8,625 nt of DNA from Gammaproteobacteria bacterium (GTDB lineage: Bacteria; Pseudomonadota; Gammaproteobacteria; Eutrophobiales; Eutrophobiaceae), in contig VYCZ01000248.1 of the NCBI GenBank assembly GCA_009843675.1, positions 1 through 8,625 of the forward strand, read 5' to 3'. The position numbers and the translations under genes are program-made. This document shows positions 5,877-8,625 of the stretch, in pieces (position 1 is the stretch's first letter; each line of letters opens with the position of its first letter). The notes beneath the pieces were generated by a model that ran no database searches, was not told the origin of the DNA, and saw only the letters and a list, made by a program, of their open reading frames with translations.

Positions 5877-6974
5877 ATGACCAAATCCGTACGTTTTGGC
5901 ACCTACGTCGAATTCCAGTGCCCTCCCGGACATGATCATTCTGCGTTGATCGAAGATGTCATTGCCCTCGGGTTGCACGCGGACCAGACCGGTTTCCATG
6001 TCTTTACCACGCTGGAACACCCGTTTTATGAACAGTTTGCGATAAATCCGAACCCGCTGGCCGTATTTACCCACCTGGCTGCGCGCACCGAAAACCTGCG
6101 TTTTCGCGCCCTGTGCCATACCCTGCCGTTGCATAATCCCATGGTCCTGGCCGGGGAGATTGCGATGGTGGACATATTGACCAGGGGGCGCATCGAGTGC
6201 GGAGTGGGGCGCGGCCATCCCTGGTTATGCGGTCCGGCTGACGTGCCCATGGAGGAGAGCATGGGACGCTATGTCGAAAGCCTGGAGATACTGCAAAAGG
6301 CCTGGACCGAGGAACGCTTTTCCTACGCCGGCAAGTATTTCAACGTCAGGGACGTCAGTGTCGTGCCGAAACCCGTGCAGAAGCCTTACCCCAAAGTTTA
6401 CCAGGTGGGCACCAGCGCCAAGTGGTTTACCATGGCCGCGCAAAAGGAATGGGGCATCGTTGTCGGCGGTCCTGCTCCCAGCATCGCTTTCAAGGACGCA
6501 GTGAACGTTTACCGTGATGCCTGTGCCTCGGCAGGCACCACGCCCAGCGTAGGATTCATCAAGGCGATTTACCTGCACGAGGATGAGGCGGCGGCCCATG
6601 CTGAAGCCAGGGAAGCCGCAGTGAACTTCGTCCGTTACAATGTCGCGCCCCAGTTGACGATCATGCCGTCAAACGATGCCGAACGGGAACGCCTGATCGA
6701 TGCCGGTTACAAGTTCTACACCATGGATTACATGCCGAGCATCGGCAGGATGGAATACGATGAACTGATTGAAAATGACATTGTCTGCGTGGGAACGCCG
6801 GATTCCGTGGGCGCAAAACTGGAGGAGTTGTACCGGGATTTCCAGTATGACGAGATGATCATCATCAGCCATTACGGCGGGCTTAAACGGGAACAGGCCA
6901 TGCGGACACAACAGCTCTTTGCCGAGCATTTGATGCCGAGGATGCGGGCTAGTCTGCCAGGGGATCAGCAGTAA
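5877..6974 (+). CDS. LLM-class (bacterial luciferase-like) flavin-dependent monooxygenase
   Basis: This 365-aa TIM-barrel oxidoreductase of the luciferase-like superfamily would use reduced FMN (or F420 in some relatives) and O2 to hydroxylate or cleave a substrate. Visible hallmarks are GLHADQTGFHVFTTLEHPF (32-50, the strand with the E-H pair), NPLAVFTHLAARTENLRF (59-76), the LPLHNPMVLAGEIAMVDILTRGR block (83-105), and GVGRGHPW (109-116). A C-terminal VCVGTPDSVGAKLEEL segment is the usual last-helix region. The length is normal. The ATG at 5877 has no clear Shine-Dalgarno site but is the first in-frame ATG before the conserved VRFGTY strand. It is divergent from the Rieske operon, so it probably belongs to the same pathway and supplies another oxidation step. 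A flavin reductase is not visible in the window. Family certain, substrate unknown. Confidence 0.92.
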   Translation: MTKSVRFGTYVEFQCPPGHDHSALIEDVIALGLHADQTGFHVFTTLEHPFYEQFAINPNPLAVFTHLAARTENLRFRALCHTLPLHNPMVLAGEIAMVDILTRGRIECGVGRGHPWLCGPADVPMEESMGRYVESLEILQKAWTEERFSYAGKYFNVRDVSVVPKPVQKPYPKVYQVGTSAKWFTMAAQKEWGIVVGGPAPSIAFKDAVNVYRDACASAGTTPSVGFIKAIYLHEDEAAAHAEAREAAVNFVRYNVAPQLTIMPSNDAERERLIDAGYKFYTMDYMPSIGRMEYDELIENDIVCVGTPDSVGAKLEELYRDFQYDEMIIISHYGGLKREQAMRTQQLFAEHLMPRMRASLPGDQQ

Positions 6975-7230
6975 TTGTAGGGCGTGACTCTGTCTTTTTC
7001 GGTTCGAGATACTCCCCCTCGGCAATCCGGAAAAGAGTCTCGAAGTAGCCGCTGACGGTATTCTCCTGGCGCGGCACTGGGTCAGTGTTTAGTGCTGGGT
7101 CCAGCAATGCATCCGCATCAACACTACGGCCTGCCTGTGGGTTGTCGCCGACCTCTTCGAGGTCCCTGCGCCAGACGGGCGGACCCAGAGGTTGCTGTTT
7201 CTCTTGCGCAATCACGCGACCTTCAGCCAT
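6949..7230 (-). CDS. Doubtful hypothetical protein, 93 aa
   Basis: This frame encodes a hydrophilic, proline- and acid-rich product without a recognised domain, signal peptide or membrane segment. ATG 7230 is fixed as the earliest possible start, because an in-frame TAA lies immediately upstream. There is no Shine-Dalgarno site. Its 3' end overlaps the last 26 bases of the flavin monooxygenase in convergent orientation, which is uncommon for real genes. It fills an otherwise empty 250-bp stretch at the boundary between the catabolic cluster and the restriction locus, so it may be a decayed gene end or chance. I would not rely on it without homologues. Confidence 0.3.
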   Translation of the reverse strand: MAEGRVIAQEKQQPLGPPVWRRDLEEVGDNPQAGRSVDADALLDPALNTDPVPRQENTVSGYFETLFRIAEGEYLEPKKTESRPTITADPLAD

Positions 7231-7304
7231 TTAAGTTGTCGGTTCGTATCAATCCAACCGTCGAATGAATACAACATGTACCTTCATGGTTAAGGAAGTA
7301 ATGA

Positions 7305-7333
7305 TTGACAAGACGGCACTTCATATTTATACT
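7305..7333 (+). promoter_or_regulatory. Upstream sigma70 promoter P1 of hsdS
   Basis: A consensus -35 TTGACA (7305-7310), a 17-bp spacer and -10 TATACT (7328-7333, five of six matches) form a strong promoter. Expected initiation near 7340 falls inside the palindrome at 7338-7351. A transcript from here would have a leader of about 70 bases before hsdS. Confidence 0.7.
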
Positions 7334-7337
7334 TATG

Positions 7338-7351
7338 CATCATCGATGATG
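7338..7351. promoter_or_regulatory. 14-bp perfect palindrome at P1 start site, candidate operator
   Basis: CATCATCGATGATG is its own reverse complement. It lies four bases after the P1 -10 box, over the expected start of transcription, and just upstream of the P2 -35. A protein bound here could block P1. Its left half is part of ATGCATCAT (7335-7343), repeated at the P2 start site. Confidence 0.55.
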
Positions 7352-7365
7352 AATCAAAAATATAT

Positions 7366-7394
7366 TTGACATTCTCAGAGAAGCGGTGTATATT
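7366..7394 (+). promoter_or_regulatory. Downstream sigma70 promoter P2 of hsdS
   Basis: A consensus -35 TTGACA (7366-7371), a 17-bp spacer and -10 TATATT (7389-7394, five of six matches). Initiation near 7401 would leave only about 11 bases before ATG 7412, too short for a normal ribosome binding site and none is present. Expression may therefore be weak, use the second ATG at 7430, or depend on P1 transcripts. Confidence 0.75.
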
Positions 7395-7395
7395 T

Positions 7396-7405
7396 TGATG
7401 CATCA
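7396..7405. promoter_or_regulatory. 10-bp palindrome at P2 start site, candidate operator
   Basis: TGATGCATCA is a perfect palindrome beginning one base after the P2 -10 box. It includes most of ATGCATCAT (7398-7406), which also occurs at 7335-7343. The two copies start 63 bp apart, about six DNA turns, so a protein could bridge them on one face. Confidence 0.5.
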
Positions 7406-7411
7406 TTCTTT

Positions 7412-7439
7412 ATGAAACTAAAAAACTTCATGAAACTAA
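7412..7439 (+). repeat. Direct repeat carrying two in-frame start codons of hsdS
   Basis: ATGAAACTAA occurs at 7412-7421 and again at 7430-7439, 18 bases apart, so both copies are in frame and encode MKL. It reads as a short tandem duplication of the gene start, giving a six-residue N-terminal extension if the first ATG is used. Confidence 0.6.
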
Positions 7440-8017
7440 GACAGATTGCAGACATTAATGCTGGTTATCCATTTCGCGGAAAAATTCCAGTAGTGCCCGG
7501 CTCAGGCGTGGTCGCCGTGCAGATGAAAGATATTACGACTCAGAAAGAAATTCTCTGGGAGAATTGTACTCATACAGAGCTGACCGCTAAGCGTGAACCT
7601 TACTACCTGCAACCTGGCGATATCCTGGTAGCGGCTCGTGGGAACCATTATTATGCTGTAATCATTCGCGACGAGATACTGCAGGCAGGATTCCAAACCG
7701 TTGCCGCACCGCACTTTTTCATGATCAGAGTGAGGTCCAACAACATTATCCCTGAGTACCTAGCATGGTTCTTAAATCAACGTGCTTGCCAGGGCTATCT
7801 GGAACAAAATGCCGAAGGCACACTGACAAAAAGTATACGTCGTAGCGTGTTGGAAGATGTAACTGTCGTGATGCCTGACCTTGCTAAGCAGCGTTCTATC
7901 ATTAATTTAGCCAACATCCTTGGGCAAGAAAAGAAGATTGTTGAGGGCATGTTACGGAACAGTGAACGTTTAATGAACATCATTGCCAACGACTTATTGT
8001 CTACATTGAAACAGTAG
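7412..8017 (+). CDS. hsdS: Type I restriction-modification specificity subunit, single-TRD (half-size) HsdS
   Basis: This 201-aa protein recognises DNA for a type I restriction-modification complex. It has a single target-recognition domain: LRQIADINAGYPFRGKI (9-25), the strand LQPGDILVAARGNHYYAVI (66-84), APHFFMIRV (99-107), IIPEYLAWFLN (112-122), and VMPDLAKQRSIINLANIL (153-170). The last block starts the conserved spacer helix that ends the protein. Canonical HsdS has about 400 aa with two such units, so this form probably dimerises and recognises a symmetric site. Start choice is open: ATG 7412 and ATG 7430 lie in a direct repeat, and the residues after the second match the usual HsdS N-terminus. 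Tandem stops TAG-TAA end the gene. hsdM follows after 54 bases. AT-rich composition suggests transfer. Chance truncation is unlikely because the ending is natural. Confidence 0.88.
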   Translation: MKLKNFMKLRQIADINAGYPFRGKIPVVPGSGVVAVQMKDITTQKEILWENCTHTELTAKREPYYLQPGDILVAARGNHYYAVIIRDEILQAGFQTVAAPHFFMIRVRSNNIIPEYLAWFLNQRACQGYLEQNAEGTLTKSIRRSVLEDVTVVMPDLAKQRSIINLANILGQEKKIVEGMLRNSERLMNIIANDLLSTLKQ

Positions 8018-8071
8018 TAAAAATAAAAGCAGCGAAACACCACATTCTAAATTTCAAAATAACAGCACATC

Positions 8072-8625
8072 ATGAATGAATTAGAGCAGGGATTAAAGTA
8101 CCAAGATGGCATTAACAACGCGCTATCGGCTGCTTGCAGTTCCTTTCGCGGTACTGTCAGTGTCGATAGGTACAAGAATCTTATCCTTTCTATGCTGTTT
8201 CTCAAATACCTTTCTGATATCTGGCAGGATTATTATGGAGATTATGAATCAGTATATGACAGTGAACAGGAATTGATCGAAGATAAAAGGGTGAACTTGA
8301 AATTTTACTTACCCTGCGAGGCTAACTTCTACAACCTGTATCAACACCGTCACCAACCGGGTAACGGAATGCGTATCAACTGGGCCTTTCATATTCTTGA
8401 AAAAGTAAATGGCCCCCAACTGAAAGATGACGGTATCAGCGTGTTTCAACACCGATCGTTCATTACTCATGAATTTGGTGAAGGAAAACAAATAGACCCT
8501 ATCTTTTGCCGCTTGCTGGAAGATTTTGCTATACCAGAACTTATTTTAAAACCGAGCCGTATTGGCGCCTTTGATGTGGTCGGCAGAGCTTTCGAATATT
8601 TGTTAGAACATTTTGCCGTCAGTGT
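8072..8625 (+). CDS. hsdM: Type I restriction-modification DNA methyltransferase HsdM, N-terminal part (runs off right edge)
   Basis: The first 184 codons of the modification subunit, an adenine-N6 DNA methyltransferase that pairs with HsdS, are present and the frame is open to the edge. Residues 14-50 (INNALSAACSSFRGTVSVDR through NLILSMLFLKYLSDI) are the conserved four-helix N-terminal HsdM domain. Residues 165-183 (GAFDVVGRAFEYLLEHFAV) match the segment that directly precedes the SAM-binding motif, so the window ends just before the catalytic core with its F-x-G-x-G and NPPF motifs. The ATG at 8072 is preferred because the family N-terminus follows at once; the Shine-Dalgarno site is weak. 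A gap of 54 bases separates it from hsdS, and the same promoters probably serve both. A restriction subunit, if any, would lie to the right. Confident family call. Confidence 0.9.
   Translation, partial: MNELEQGLKYQDGINNALSAACSSFRGTVSVDRYKNLILSMLFLKYLSDIWQDYYGDYESVYDSEQELIEDKRVNLKFYLPCEANFYNLYQHRHQPGNGMRINWAFHILEKVNGPQLKDDGISVFQHRSFITHEFGEGKQIDPIFCRLLEDFAIPELILKPSRIGAFDVVGRAFEYLLEHFAVS

Larger units (their letters stand above)
7231..7411 (+). promoter_or_regulatory. AT-rich control region of the hsd locus
   Basis: This 181-bp non-coding stretch is clearly more AT-rich than the DNA to its left. It holds two tandem sigma70-type promoters and two palindromes, listed separately, all upstream of hsdS. 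No convincing promoter for the minus-strand ORF was found. A seven-codon AUG frame (7346-7369, MMNQKYI) lies between the promoters without a ribosome binding site. Confidence 0.65.

Noticed and set aside
7075..7087. Short inverted repeat CACTG-GGT-CAGTG
   Set aside because: Five-base arms with a three-base loop and no T tract after it; too weak for a terminator or operator claim.
7346..7369. Seven-codon leader peptide MMNQKYI between the hsd promoters
   Set aside because: There is no ribosome binding site and no adjoining attenuator-like hairpin; a frame this short in AT-rich DNA is expected by chance.
1..8625. CRISPR arrays, insertion sequences, tRNA or rRNA genes, attachment sites
   Set aside because: I looked for repeat-spacer patterns, transposase motifs with terminal repeats and cloverleaf-like stretches and saw none in the window.

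Overview
The window looks like a chromosomal stretch of a Gram-negative proteobacterium, most likely a gammaproteobacterium. Genes have short intergenic spacing, Shine-Dalgarno sites and sigma70-type promoters, and there is a lipoprotein with a classic lipobox. No rRNA, tRNA or named marker gene is present, so the assignment is tentative. Two unlike parts adjoin: a fairly GC-rich catabolic cluster (about 1-6974) and a visibly AT-richer type I restriction-modification locus running off the right edge (about 7300-8625).

Left part. An amidase-signature enzyme (2-346, minus) runs off the left edge. It is divergent from a small SRPBCC/START-like lipoprotein (454-936, plus). A strong GC-rich hairpin (961-993) separates that gene from a convergent six-gene minus-strand operon. 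In transcription order the operon is: Rieske oxygenase alpha subunit 2 (5797-4586), an unrecognised 112-aa protein (4586-4248), a SnoaL/NTF2-like protein (4245-3769), an acetamidase/formamidase-family gene interrupted by an in-frame TAG (3747-2620), Rieske oxygenase alpha subunit 1 (2614-1379) and a 113-aa paralogue of the unrecognised protein (1373-1032). The pair 'Rieske alpha plus ~112-aa protein' therefore occurs twice. A luciferase-like flavin monooxygenase (5877-6974, plus) is divergent from the operon.

Two Rieske oxygenases, a flavin monooxygenase and two kinds of amide hydrolase in one cluster suggest oxidative attack on a nitrogen-containing substrate followed by amide or formamide hydrolysis. 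The substrate cannot be read from sequence, and no ferredoxin or reductase is visible in the window.

Right part. After a doubtful 93-aa minus ORF (6949-7230) comes a 181-bp AT-rich control region. It carries two near-consensus sigma70 promoters in tandem, each with a palindrome at its expected start site and a shared ATGCATCAT motif. These promoters face a half-size, single-TRD HsdS (7412-8017), followed by the N-terminal third or so of an HsdM methyltransferase (8072-end). The S-before-M order, single TRD and composition change fit a horizontally acquired defence locus.

The best candidates for something undescribed are the duplicated Rieske/112-aa module, the amber-interrupted amidase within it, and the tandem promoter/operator architecture of the hsd locus.
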